A stretch of 64,000 bases of DNA, taken from positions 372,001-436,000 of the forward strand of contig NZ_JAHBRX010000002.1 of assembly GCF_018398335.1 (NCBI RefSeq), in the 5' to 3' direction. The notes under the pieces are model-generated. The model was not told the origin of the DNA and did no database searches. It was given only the letters and a program-made list of their open reading frames with translations. This stretch comes from Chelatococcus sp. HY11 (GTDB lineage Bacteria; Pseudomonadota; Alphaproteobacteria; Rhizobiales; Beijerinckiaceae). The position numbers were made by a program, and so were the translations under genes. Of this stretch, positions 52,591-61,283 are shown piece by piece (the stretch's first letter is position 1; each line of letters opens with the position of its first letter).

Positions 52591-53538
52591 TCAGCGGTAT
52601 TCGATACGGGGATCAATGACCGCGTAGAGGATATCGACGATCAGACTGATCGCCATATAGATCACCAGAATCACGACGATGCACCCCTGGATCAGCGGGT
52701 AGTCACGCGTGCTGATGGCTTGGATCAGGAGCCGGCCGAGACCCGGATAGGTGAACACGGCCTCGGTAACGACGGCGCCGCCAATGAAATTCGCCACCAT
52801 CAGGCCGACGATCGTGATGAAGGGCAGCAGCGCGTTCTGCATGATGTGATATCCGACGATGTGACGCTCCGAGACGCCCTTGGCGCGCGCCGTGCGGACA
52901 TAGTCGGCCCGGGCCTCGCTGACGAGCGATGCCTTGAGGAACCGCGCCAGAATGCCGGAGACATACAGGCCCAGCGTGAGGCCCGGCAGGATCAGGCTGC
53001 GGAGCGCCTGAACGGGATCCTCCCAGAGAGGGATGTAGCGCGACGCCGACGGCAGCCAGCGCAACTCCACTGAGAACAGAAGGATGAGCAGGATGCCGAG
53101 CCAGAAGGTCGGCACCCCGAGCGCGAGCGCATTCCAGCTATTCAACAGGCGGTCGATCCAGGAGCCTTCCTTCACCGCCCCGGCGATGGCCACCGGAATA
53201 CCGATGACAAGGGCCACGAGAATGGCGACCAATGCCAATTGCAGCGTCGCCGGCAATCGTTCGCCGATCAGCTTGGTCACCGGGTCGTGGCTGTGGATGG
53301 ACTGGCCGAAATCTCCGCGCAGCGCATTCACCAGCCAGTTGAAATACTGGACGGGAATGGGTCGATCGAGGCCAAGCTTCCGGGTCGCGGCGGCGATTTC
53401 CTCCGCTGTCGCGTTCTCGCCCACCATCATGCCGATGGGGCCGCCGGGCACTGCGAAGATCATGGCCCAGATCGCGAAGGACGCGATCAGAAGCACCGGG
53501 ATGAGTTGCGCCAGCCGACGCAGGATAAAGCCCGTCAT
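52591..53538 (-). CDS. Dipeptide-type ABC transporter permease (DppB-like)
   Basis: The 315-residue permease has six helices, the DppB start ILRRLAQLIPVLLIASF, the GLDRPIPVQYFNWLVNALRGDFGQS segment and an EAA loop RTARAKGVSERHIVGYHIMQNA. It overlaps the DppC-like gene by 4 bases. In this operon the DppB-like gene follows the DppC-like gene, the reverse of the usual order. Confidence 0.92.
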   Translation of the reverse strand: MTGFILRRLAQLIPVLLIASFAIWAMIFAVPGGPIGMMVGENATAEEIAAATRKLGLDRPIPVQYFNWLVNALRGDFGQSIHSHDPVTKLIGERLPATLQLALVAILVALVIGIPVAIAGAVKEGSWIDRLLNSWNALALGVPTFWLGILLILLFSVELRWLPSASRYIPLWEDPVQALRSLILPGLTLGLYVSGILARFLKASLVSEARADYVRTARAKGVSERHIVGYHIMQNALLPFITIVGLMVANFIGGAVVTEAVFTYPGLGRLLIQAISTRDYPLIQGCIVVILVIYMAISLIVDILYAVIDPRIEYR

Positions 53539-54416
53539 GGCTTGGCTCGCTCGAGCTCTGCGGGCGTCCCAGCGCTCGAACGGGGATCGAGGACCATCGA
53601 CAGCTCTTTCCCTATCGTGTCGAAGGAGAGGATGGTGAGCGTGAGAACGAGGCCCGGGAGAACAGCGTAATAAGGCGCTTCATAGAGATAGGACTTGCCC
53701 GTACGCAACATCTCGCCCCAGCTTGGCGTTGGAGGGGGCACACCTACCCCGAGGAAGGCAAGCGCTGCTTCCAGCAGAATGGCGACCGACGACAGAACGA
53801 TCACTTGCACCATCAGCGGGCTCAAAGCATTCGGCAGGATCGTGCGGAACATGATGTAGCTGGATGAGCAGCCGAAACCACGCACCGCCGAGACGAAATC
53901 GAGCTGGCGCAGGGTCAGCACTTGCGCGCGGGCGATGCGCGCGAAGCTCGGAATGCCCGCGACGCCCACGGCGACCAGCGCGGCGGTCTGGCTGCGGCCG
54001 AGCACGGCGATCAGCGCCATGGCGAACAGGATGTTCGGCAGGGCCATCAACACGTCAATCAGGCGCATCAGGACCGTGTCGCGCCATCCGCCGAAATAAC
54101 CGGCGATGAGGCCGATCGGCACCCCGATAAGCGCTGCGATCACAACTGCGCCTGCGGCGGTAATCAATGATGTGCGAGCGCCAAAGACCACCCGCGCCAT
54201 GATATCGCGACCGAGTTCGTCAGTGCCGAACCAATGACGACTCGATGGCGGCTGCAACGAGTCAACGACGTTCTGGGCGAGAGGATTGATGGGCAGAACA
54301 TCGGCGAAGACCGCGCCGAAGACGACGACGGCGAGGAAGCCGATGCTGAGAGCCAGGCCGAGAGGTGGCAGCGACCGCCACCTCCGCCCGGCGGACGTGC
54401 CGTGCTCGATCGTCAT
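53535..54416 (-). CDS. Dipeptide-type ABC transporter permease (DppC-like)
   Basis: The 293-residue permease has the FGTDELGRDIMARVVFGARTSL motif, five core helices, the EAA loop SAVRGFGCSSSYIMFRTILPNAL and the LAFLGVGVPPPTPSWGEML block near the C-terminus. It forms the channel with the DppB-like protein. A 160-base gap with hairpins separates it from the binding-protein gene upstream. Confidence 0.92.
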   Translation of the reverse strand: MTIEHGTSAGRRWRSLPPLGLALSIGFLAVVVFGAVFADVLPINPLAQNVVDSLQPPSSRHWFGTDELGRDIMARVVFGARTSLITAAGAVVIAALIGVPIGLIAGYFGGWRDTVLMRLIDVLMALPNILFAMALIAVLGRSQTAALVAVGVAGIPSFARIARAQVLTLRQLDFVSAVRGFGCSSSYIMFRTILPNALSPLMVQVIVLSSVAILLEAALAFLGVGVPPPTPSWGEMLRTGKSYLYEAPYYAVLPGLVLTLTILSFDTIGKELSMVLDPRSSAGTPAELERAKP

Positions 54417-54448
54417 CGACAGCCCCTGCCCGCCAGCGGGCGACAGGC

Positions 54449-54477
54449 TGCGCGGCGGTTTCCCGCGACACCGCGCA
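54449..54477 (-). other. Intercistronic hairpin between binding-protein and permease genes
   Basis: TGCGCGG and CCGCGCA enclose a 15-base loop; a second short stem, CCCGC/GCGGG, lies at about 54429-54441. They fall in the 160-base gap after the binding-protein gene and may reduce transcription into the permease genes or stabilise the upstream mRNA. Confidence 0.4.
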
Positions 54478-54576
54478 TGCGGCTATCGTCGATGTTCTGT
54501 GACCGCGATCCGATGCAGATGGCAGCGGTCTTGCTGCGCAGATCTCCCGATAGACAAACCAGACCCATTTCACCCA

Positions 54577-56136
54577 TTACTTGAACCCGATGGTCCGGGC
54601 GACAAGCAGGTTGTCCATGTCCGGCGTAATCCCGCCGATCTTGTCGGAGGCCGCGATCAGACCGACTTCATAGGAATTGGTCGGGATGCCGAAGGCCTCT
54701 TCCACCAACACCTTGTTGAGGTTGTCATAGGCAGACTTCACGTCGGCGCCCGAGCCAAAGGTGGTGTCGACCTTGCCGATGGCCGCCACATACTCCGGAT
54801 GCGGGTGCGGATCCTTCAGGATCGGGTTCTTCGTGGTGCGGTAGATGGAGTTCGTCGCGACACGCGAGGGAAACTTCTGCACGTTGCCCACGCCGCCGAA
54901 GACCGCGTCGAAATTGCCCTTGAGCAGGGCATCGACGAATTCAGCGCCCTGGCGAATGTCGAGGTCGATCTTGATACCAACCTGCGCGAGCGTGGCCTGT
55001 ACGACCTGGCTGATCCGGACGGAGGGCTCGTCGCTGCCGTTGACCAGCAGTTTCCAGTCCTGCATCTCGGCCGGCGACAGGCCTGATTCCTTCAGGAGCG
55101 CCTTCGCCTTCTCGAGATCATAGGCATAGGTCTTGGCATAGGAGGCGTCGAAAGCCGGGCTCGCCGGCGCCCATGGCAGGGCGACGACCTGACCCATGCC
55201 GGCATAGCCCACACGCAGGATGCCATCGCGATCCATCAGATAGTTGAAGGCCTGCCGGAACTTCTTGTTACGGAAGGGCCCGCGCGTCGAGTTGATGCGG
55301 AAGACCTGCACGAGCTTGCCCGGGCCATCGAACACTTGATAGCCGGCATTCTTCAAGCGCGCGGCGCTGCGCGAGGAGCCGTTATACACCATGTCGATGG
55401 CACCGGATTCGAGCGCTGCCGTCGCCGCGGCATCCTCGCTGAAGATCGTGAACACGATCTCCTTCGACACCGGCTCGCCCTTGCGCCAATAATTCGGGTT
55501 GGCCTTGAGCTTCATGCCCTGGCCGACGGACCGGCTTTCGAGCAGGTAGGGACCCGTGCCCGCCGGCACCGTTTCCACCGTCTCGACGCCCTTCGGATCA
55601 ATCGGGATGAGGAATTGCAGGAGGTCGAGGATCTGGCGGTCCGGTACCGGATCCTTGAAGTTGATCGTGACGGTACGGTCATCGGGCGTCGCCCAGTCTT
55701 TCACGACCGCCATGGTCGAATAGACATTCTTGCCGCGCGCGGGATCGGCGCCCTTGGTGAGGGCCGCGACGACGCCATCCGCCTTGAACGGCGCGCCGCT
55801 GTGGAATGTCACGCCGTCACGCAGCGTCACCGTGACGGACTTGTTGTCGGGCGCGATCTTCCATTCGGTCGCGAGGCTCGGCACCGGCTTGCCATCGGCC
55901 GTGTATTCGATGAGGCTGTCGTAGAGGTTCTTGATGACGTAGAAATTCACCGTCGACAGCTGCTGCGGATCGTAGTTGGCGATCTCGTCAAGAACGCCGA
56001 TGCGGAGCGTGCCCCCCTTCAAAGTCTGTGCCGAGGCCGTGTCCGGCGCGGCCAAACCCGTGATCGCAAGGCCTGCCGCGGCACAAGCCGCGATGCCGAG
56101 CATCCGCAGGCGCTGCCCCAATGTCCTGTAAGTCAT
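54577..56136 (-). CDS. ABC transporter substrate-binding protein, family 5 (DppA/OppA-like)
   Basis: The 519-residue protein has a signal peptide (about 35 residues, ending TASAQT) and SBP_bac_5 features: LKGGTLRIGVLDEIANYDPQ, NLYDSLIEY, LRDGVTFHSGAPFKADGVVAALT and VPAGTGPYLLES. It captures the solute for the Dpp-type permease. ATG 56136 has GGGAGAG seven bases before it; the frame is open further upstream but without family similarity. It lies 55 bases downstream of the first M81 metallohydrolase gene, on the same strand. Confidence 0.92.
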   Translation of the reverse strand: MTYRTLGQRLRMLGIAACAAAGLAITGLAAPDTASAQTLKGGTLRIGVLDEIANYDPQQLSTVNFYVIKNLYDSLIEYTADGKPVPSLATEWKIAPDNKSVTVTLRDGVTFHSGAPFKADGVVAALTKGADPARGKNVYSTMAVVKDWATPDDRTVTINFKDPVPDRQILDLLQFLIPIDPKGVETVETVPAGTGPYLLESRSVGQGMKLKANPNYWRKGEPVSKEIVFTIFSEDAAATAALESGAIDMVYNGSSRSAARLKNAGYQVFDGPGKLVQVFRINSTRGPFRNKKFRQAFNYLMDRDGILRVGYAGMGQVVALPWAPASPAFDASYAKTYAYDLEKAKALLKESGLSPAEMQDWKLLVNGSDEPSVRISQVVQATLAQVGIKIDLDIRQGAEFVDALLKGNFDAVFGGVGNVQKFPSRVATNSIYRTTKNPILKDPHPHPEYVAAIGKVDTTFGSGADVKSAYDNLNKVLVEEAFGIPTNSYEVGLIAASDKIGGITPDMDNLLVARTIGFK

Positions 56137-56191
56137 GCCGCTCTCCCGCTCTGTCATATCGGGCCTTGTTGCAAGGTCCCGTTCCCGCTCT

Positions 56192-57679
56192 TCATTGTTG
56201 TGGATTACGCCAGTCTTCGAAACGCTCCAGCGGATATACTGGCCGCGGAATATTCCTCCATGGCAATGTGAATACATCAGACTGTCCAGGGCCACGTGTA
56301 TCCGCACGAATGACCACGGATGATATCGGCGCGAAGTACTGGAAGTTGGATGCTGTCTTCAGGACCGCGATCTTGTATTCGCTCGGATTGATCCCGAACG
56401 CCTCGTAAGCGGCGGGAATATTGCCTGCGACGCCACGCAACTCGGAAATCAGGAGCGTGCACGGGCCCACGTCAAAAACGACGACACGCCCCATGTCGAT
56501 ATGCGTCTGGTGATTGAACGCGACGGGAATCTTGCCGTCGGCGACCTTGCGCACGGTCCCCGTCACTTCAAGCGGCGAGAAGAACGCCGTTGCCGCATCC
56601 CCCCCGAGCGGCAGCGTCACTGTCGCGCCCTCGCCTGCCTCCGCGAGCCGCGCGACCGTCTGCGGCGAAATCAGCGGAATGAGCGCGCGGCTCTTGATGC
56701 CGAGGCGAAGGATCGCCTCGAGGATGAGGTTGCTGTCACCCGCCGAGCCGCCGAAAACCGTGTCCCCCGTATCGCTGATGACCACGACGCCCTCAGCGGC
56801 GCGGTCCGCCATCATCACCGCCTCGTCGACGGAAACCGCTTCCTTGATCTGGAAATCGTCGCGCATCGCCCAGGCGAGATCGGCGAGTTCGTCGGCGAGA
56901 CGCTCCGCGAGCGCCGGGTCGTCATCCGTCACCACCACGGCCGCCCAACCGCCCTCGGCCACGTCCAGCCACGGCTGCATGGGATAGTTGGAGGCCTGCA
57001 GAACCCGAGGGTCGGCCTCGAGAGCGCGCGCGCGATCGAACCAGACCTTCATGGGGCCCTTCGCCGTCAGGAACTGTTCCTGATGTGAGAGCAACGGGAT
57101 CTTCCGCCATGCAATGACAGGCTTGAGCTTGTCCTTCAAAACTTTCAGGAGGACTTCCGTGCCCACCTTGCCGGTATCGAACGTGTCGTGAGGCTGCGTG
57201 CGGTGTCCGACGATAATGGTGGCGTTGTCGATTATCTTCTGCGTGATATTGGCGTGATGGTCGAGCCCGAGCATTATCGGAACGTCAGCTCCGAGAATGC
57301 TGCGGCAGAGAGCAATCTGCTCGCCCTCGACATCGTCGATGCCTTCGGCGGCGCAGGCCCCGTGCAATTGCAGAACGAGCCCGTCAATCGGAATGGCCGC
57401 CGCGAGCCCCTCGCGGATTTTCGCCTGAAAGAAATCGAAGGCCTCGCGGGAAATGCGGCCGCCCGCGCCGCTCCATGCGCGAATGATCGGTATGGTCTCG
57501 ACGGCGAGGCCGGATTCCGCCACGGCCGCATAGTGTCCCCCGACCTGCCCAAGCTGGTTGAGCTCCGCCGTGATCGCGTCGCCTTCAAGAATTCCGAAGG
57601 CGACATAGTCGGACAACTCGGTCAACACTGGGTTGAAGTCATTCGTTTCCTGGCCAATATGAATGAGCGCTAGCCGCAC
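56192..57679 (-). CDS. M81 family metallohydrolase (MlrC-like), copy 1
   Basis: The 495-residue protein belongs to the M81/DUF1485 family named for MlrC of microcystin degradation. Conserved sites are present: QETNDF near residue 10, LQLHGAC, the metal motif LDHHANIT, a TQPHDTFD block, and the late DTGDTVFGGSAGDSN segment of the second domain. Family members are zinc hydrolases acting on linear peptides or amides. There is no signal peptide. It is the first gene of the operon that continues with the Dpp-type transporter, so it likely processes the imported compound. Confidence 0.9.
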   Translation of the reverse strand: MRLALIHIGQETNDFNPVLTELSDYVAFGILEGDAITAELNQLGQVGGHYAAVAESGLAVETIPIIRAWSGAGGRISREAFDFFQAKIREGLAAAIPIDGLVLQLHGACAAEGIDDVEGEQIALCRSILGADVPIMLGLDHHANITQKIIDNATIIVGHRTQPHDTFDTGKVGTEVLLKVLKDKLKPVIAWRKIPLLSHQEQFLTAKGPMKVWFDRARALEADPRVLQASNYPMQPWLDVAEGGWAAVVVTDDDPALAERLADELADLAWAMRDDFQIKEAVSVDEAVMMADRAAEGVVVISDTGDTVFGGSAGDSNLILEAILRLGIKSRALIPLISPQTVARLAEAGEGATVTLPLGGDAATAFFSPLEVTGTVRKVADGKIPVAFNHQTHIDMGRVVVFDVGPCTLLISELRGVAGNIPAAYEAFGINPSEYKIAVLKTASNFQYFAPISSVVIRADTRGPGQSDVFTLPWRNIPRPVYPLERFEDWRNPQQ

Positions 57680-57774
57680 CTGACCACCCCCGCGTTACAG
57701 AGTTAATACTATAGACAACAAGCACCTCACAGGCCCATGACTGCGTCAGGTGCTATTTCAATTCAATTAATACT

Positions 57775-57793
57775 CAACGTCATTGAGACGTTG
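57775..57793. promoter_or_regulatory. Inverted repeat CAACGTC-N5-GACGTTG
   Basis: A perfect 7-bp inverted repeat with a 5-base spacer lies about 100 bases upstream of M81 copy 1, in AT-rich sequence. Its size and place fit an operator for a dimeric repressor or activator. LacI- or MarR-like binding is possible but not assignable. Confidence 0.45.
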
Positions 57794-58111
57794 CTTATTC
57801 CCGGACCCTCCACTTCCTGGACTTTCCAGGCCGTGTTGTGCGATCCCCGGCCTCGCGCGCTCCGCTCCCCTATGATCGAAGCGTAGTAACGGGCAGAATT
57901 CGCGTCAAGAACCCCTCGTTTCGTCAGAAGAAACGTTGCAGAGCGCGCCAAACATCGATGCGGCCACCGAGCCAGCCTCCCTATGTTTCCAAGCCCGCAG
58001 ACCCCGACCATCAACCAGCCTATCGCCCCCGGCTCTCGGAAAAAGAGGCGTCGTCAATGGCGGCTTGGAACGGCTCGAATCTCGGAGATCGCTTGCTTTA
58101 GCTGCACACGG

Positions 58112-58133
58112 ACGACCGAAGAGGGACGGTCGT
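58112..58133 (-). terminator. Hairpin just after the deaminase-like gene
   Basis: ACGACCG and CGGTCGT form a 7-bp stem with an 8-base loop, starting 1 base beyond the stop codon on the minus strand. There is no T run, so it may only protect the 3' end. Confidence 0.4.
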
Positions 58134-58134
58134 A

Positions 58135-59484
58135 TCAGAAAAAAGTGCGGATACCGTCGATGACCCGATAGTCGTCATCGACCAGCGCCAGGAACGCCCA
58201 TTTGTCAAAGGTCGTGCAGGGATGGCCGATACCGAAGGCCACCATGTCGCCAATGGCGATCGGGCTGTCGAGTGGCGTGCCGAGATGGCAATGCTGGTCG
58301 TTCAAGGCTAATACGGTATGCCCTGCCGGCATGGGTTGAGGCACCGCCATGCTGCCATCCGGTCGGTACCAGCGCAGCGGCACGGGCATTCCGGAATCAT
58401 AACTGATGTCGCGCTTGCCGACGGTCAGCATGGTCCGACCCTCCTCCGGCCGGGACTGCACAAAGGCCCAGACCTCCAGCGCCGGCTCCAGCCCTCCCTC
58501 GGGCAGCGCAAGCGAGGTATCGTGGAGTATCCGCCTGAAGGCCGCAGCATAGCTGAGGGAATCGTGGGTGAGATAGCAGCCGGACCGCAGCACCTTCACG
58601 ACGGGCCGCGCGAATGCGGCCGCATTCAGACGCTCCCCGACCCGATCGAAGAGAGACGATCCGCCGGCGCTGAGCACCATTGCGCGGCCAGCCGCGAACA
58701 GGCCCTCGTCGTCCGCCTCCTGCGCGACGGCGATCACTTCGTCAATGAGCCGGTCCGCGCCCGCCGGCGTCGGCTGCAGCCCCTCGAAGCACTCGAAGCC
58801 CGCGAGCTGCAATCCGGGCACCTGGCCGACAGCCCGGGCCACGGATAGCGCTTCCTCGCGGGTCCGCGTGCCGGTCCGCCCTCCCTCGAAGCCGATCTCG
58901 ACGAGGATATGGAGCGGATGAGTGGACGAAGGCGGAAGCCGGGCGGCGCCTTCGGCCAGTAGGCTAACGCCCGTGAGACTGTCAGCCAGACAATAGAGTT
59001 CGATGCCGTTCTCGCGGATGGCTGAGAAACAGGCATCGACGGCCTGGCGACCAATCGGCTGGTTGGCGAGGATCACGCGCCTGACGCCGAAACGGCGACA
59101 GACGTCAAGTTGCTGCACCGTCGCGACGGTGATCGCCCAGGCGCCATCGGCCACTTGCAGGTCGAACAGCTGCGGGGCCATGGTCGTCTTGCCATGGGGA
59201 GAGATTTCCAGGCCATTCAGGGCCGTGAAGGCCTTCATCCAGCGGCTGTTCGCCTCAAGAACAGACTTGCGTATGACCGCCAGCGGCAAGGGCAGGTCAC
59301 CCGCCAAAACATGCCAACCCTGCTCGCCGACGGCGGCAAGCGTGAGCCCTTCGGTGCCGGGCGGCAATCCTTTGGTCGACCGATCAAGCACGGCTGCGCG
59401 CAAAGGCTCCAGCGCAAGGCGCGGCAGAGGAGAGATAGATGTCGATGCCATCGCGTCGGGACCTTGGAGGTGGCGGGGGATCAT
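58135..59484 (-). CDS. PLP-dependent amino acid deaminase/aldolase-like (DSD1/alanine racemase N-terminal fold)
   Basis: The 449-residue protein has a fold-type III PLP barrel with SPHGKTTMAPQ (the PLP lysine) and a C-terminal beta domain with NDQHCHLG and GHPCTTFDKW. These His and Cys positions match the zinc site of D-serine dehydratase and D-threonine aldolase relatives. It should act on a D-amino or beta-hydroxy amino acid in the cytoplasm. ATG 59484 shares one base with the stop of M81 copy 2 (TGATG), so the two are co-translated. ATG 59451 is an alternative start. Confidence 0.87.
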   Translation of the reverse strand: MIPRHLQGPDAMASTSISPLPRLALEPLRAAVLDRSTKGLPPGTEGLTLAAVGEQGWHVLAGDLPLPLAVIRKSVLEANSRWMKAFTALNGLEISPHGKTTMAPQLFDLQVADGAWAITVATVQQLDVCRRFGVRRVILANQPIGRQAVDACFSAIRENGIELYCLADSLTGVSLLAEGAARLPPSSTHPLHILVEIGFEGGRTGTRTREEALSVARAVGQVPGLQLAGFECFEGLQPTPAGADRLIDEVIAVAQEADDEGLFAAGRAMVLSAGGSSLFDRVGERLNAAAFARPVVKVLRSGCYLTHDSLSYAAAFRRILHDTSLALPEGGLEPALEVWAFVQSRPEEGRTMLTVGKRDISYDSGMPVPLRWYRPDGSMAVPQPMPAGHTVLALNDQHCHLGTPLDSPIAIGDMVAFGIGHPCTTFDKWAFLALVDDDYRVIDGIRTFF

Positions 59485-60947
59485 CACAGTAGCGGATTCG
59501 GATCAAGCGGCGCCAGCGGACGCCTAGCCTTCTTGTAGGGGATCTTGCGCGTATCCGATGGGTAGGGCCCGCCGGTGTCGAGATAGAGCACTTTCGCCGC
59601 GATCGGCGCAAAGGCGGCGTAGAAGTGGTTGGAGGACTTCACCACCACGAGGGTCTTTGCGGCGAGATCGACGCCGAGATTGGTAAAGACCGGCGGGCTG
59701 AAGGTCTGCGCGCGTGTCGAGGACAAGATGACGTCGAGATTGCCGATGGAGATCGCCGCCGCCGGTCCCAGCGACACCCAGCTCTGCTCGAAGGGAATGA
59801 GCAAATCGTCGGTGATGCCCCGCACCCGGACATCGGCATCGATCGGATGGCCGGATGTCGGTGCCGCTTTGCCGCAGAAACGCAGGCGGAACTCGGCTCC
59901 CACGCCCGCCGCGCGGCAGAAGCCGACGGCAACCGGATCCCACATCGCGCCAATCGCCGCCGGGATGTCCGGATGCTTCAGAAGCGCGTCAACCATGACC
60001 GAGGAATCCCCGGCGACACCGCCGCCAGGGTTGTCCCAGCGATCCGCCAGCACCACCGGCCGGCCGGGCTCCGCGAGCCGCACCGCCTCGGCGATCGCCT
60101 CCTCGGGCTTGTAGTGTCGCGGCACGCCGCCGCCCGGTCCCCAGCCCAGAATCTCGCGCCCGAGCGTCTCGGCCAGCGCCGCCGCCTTGCCGAGATCTCC
60201 GTCAGCGATCACCAGGACCTTGGTGCCGACGTCGTAGACATCGCCGGCCTGGAAGCCGTGAGCCACCGAAATGCTGAGGATGCTGTCGCGCCCTTCCATC
60301 GCCAGCATGCGGTCCACGAAGCCTCGCCCCGGCTCCTGGCTCGTCATGAAGCCCGATATGGCGCGGCAATCGAAGACGGCGGTCACGGGGCGCACCTCCC
60401 GACGCGCGGCCCTCAGGCAGAGTGTCGCGAGGTCCCGCGCACGTTCCAGAAAGTCGGTATGGGGAAACTCCTTGAAGGCGTTGATGACGTCGGCCGCCTC
60501 GACCATCTGATCGGTCAGATGACAATGCATGTCGAGTTCAGCGCCGATGATGCAGGTCGGACCCGCGACGGCCCGGGCGTGGGCCAGGAGATCGCCTTCG
60601 CAGTCGTCGTAGCCATGGGCGACCATGGCGCCATGCAGCCCGAACAGCGCGATATCCACCGGCAGCGCCGCCTTGAGCTGTCCGATGATTTCGTCCCGCA
60701 AGCTCTCGTAGGCTTCACGCGAAACAAGCCCGGCGGGCTCCGCCCAGGTCGCCGTGCCTTCGATCAGGGTCAATCCCTCGCGCTGCGCGAGCTCGCGCGC
60801 CGCGATCATGGGGCCGGAGCACAGGGTGGGCGTGGCCGGATGCGTTCCGGGCGGGCAGTAGAACGCGCCCTCAAAGGCGCTGCGATCGACGAACAGCGGG
60901 GCGAAAGTATTGGTTTCCGTGGCCAAAGACGCCGCAAAGACACGCAT
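59484..60947 (-). CDS. M81 family metallohydrolase (MlrC-like), copy 2
   Basis: The 487-residue protein has the same motif set as copy 1: ATETNTF, LFGLHGAMVAHG, LDMHCHLT, FPHTDFLE and DRWDNPGGGVAGDSS. Identity with the other copies is low by eye outside the motifs, so substrates may differ. No signal peptide. It heads a two-gene minus-strand operon with the deaminase-like enzyme and diverges from M81 copy 3 across 336 bases. Confidence 0.9.
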   Translation of the reverse strand: MRVFAASLATETNTFAPLFVDRSAFEGAFYCPPGTHPATPTLCSGPMIAARELAQREGLTLIEGTATWAEPAGLVSREAYESLRDEIIGQLKAALPVDIALFGLHGAMVAHGYDDCEGDLLAHARAVAGPTCIIGAELDMHCHLTDQMVEAADVINAFKEFPHTDFLERARDLATLCLRAARREVRPVTAVFDCRAISGFMTSQEPGRGFVDRMLAMEGRDSILSISVAHGFQAGDVYDVGTKVLVIADGDLGKAAALAETLGREILGWGPGGGVPRHYKPEEAIAEAVRLAEPGRPVVLADRWDNPGGGVAGDSSVMVDALLKHPDIPAAIGAMWDPVAVGFCRAAGVGAEFRLRFCGKAAPTSGHPIDADVRVRGITDDLLIPFEQSWVSLGPAAAISIGNLDVILSSTRAQTFSPPVFTNLGVDLAAKTLVVVKSSNHFYAAFAPIAAKVLYLDTGGPYPSDTRKIPYKKARRPLAPLDPNPLL

Positions 60948-61283
60948 CCGATAGTCCCCGCTGATCCCCGGACCGCACAGCGTCAGTCCGGCTGTTCCCG
61001 TTCATTGGCCCGAGACGGGCGTGGACGCAGTAACGAACAAGAGGAAACGGCTGTCAAATAGACATCGTTTCGCCCCATGGAATAATCGCCACTTGCGCCG
61101 CGATGAACGGCGTTCAAAGATGCGCGCAAGGTAATCGTCTTTACATGTCAGACCTTGCGACAGTTTTCTTGGGCCGCTGGGCGTATCTCCTGCCTGGCGT
61201 CGCCGCATAGAATTCGCCGCGTCAGCCAGATGTCCCGTCCCCCCTGTGGAATGGCTCCAGAGAGAGCCTGAAGAGAGTGCCAG
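60948..61283. other. Divergent intergenic region between two M81 genes
   Basis: These 336 bases should contain both promoters. I see no clear operator palindrome and no gene. A long open minus-strand frame crossing it is a shadow of M81 copy 3. Confidence 0.45.

Larger units (their letters stand above)
57680..58134. other. Intergenic, 455 bases
   Basis: This separates the operon headed by M81 copy 1 from the amino-acid deaminase-like gene; both flanking genes are on the minus strand. It contains the inverted repeat at 57775-57793 and the hairpin at 58112-58133. Open frames on both strands look non-coding. The promoter of M81 copy 1 should lie at 57690-57800. Confidence 0.5.
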
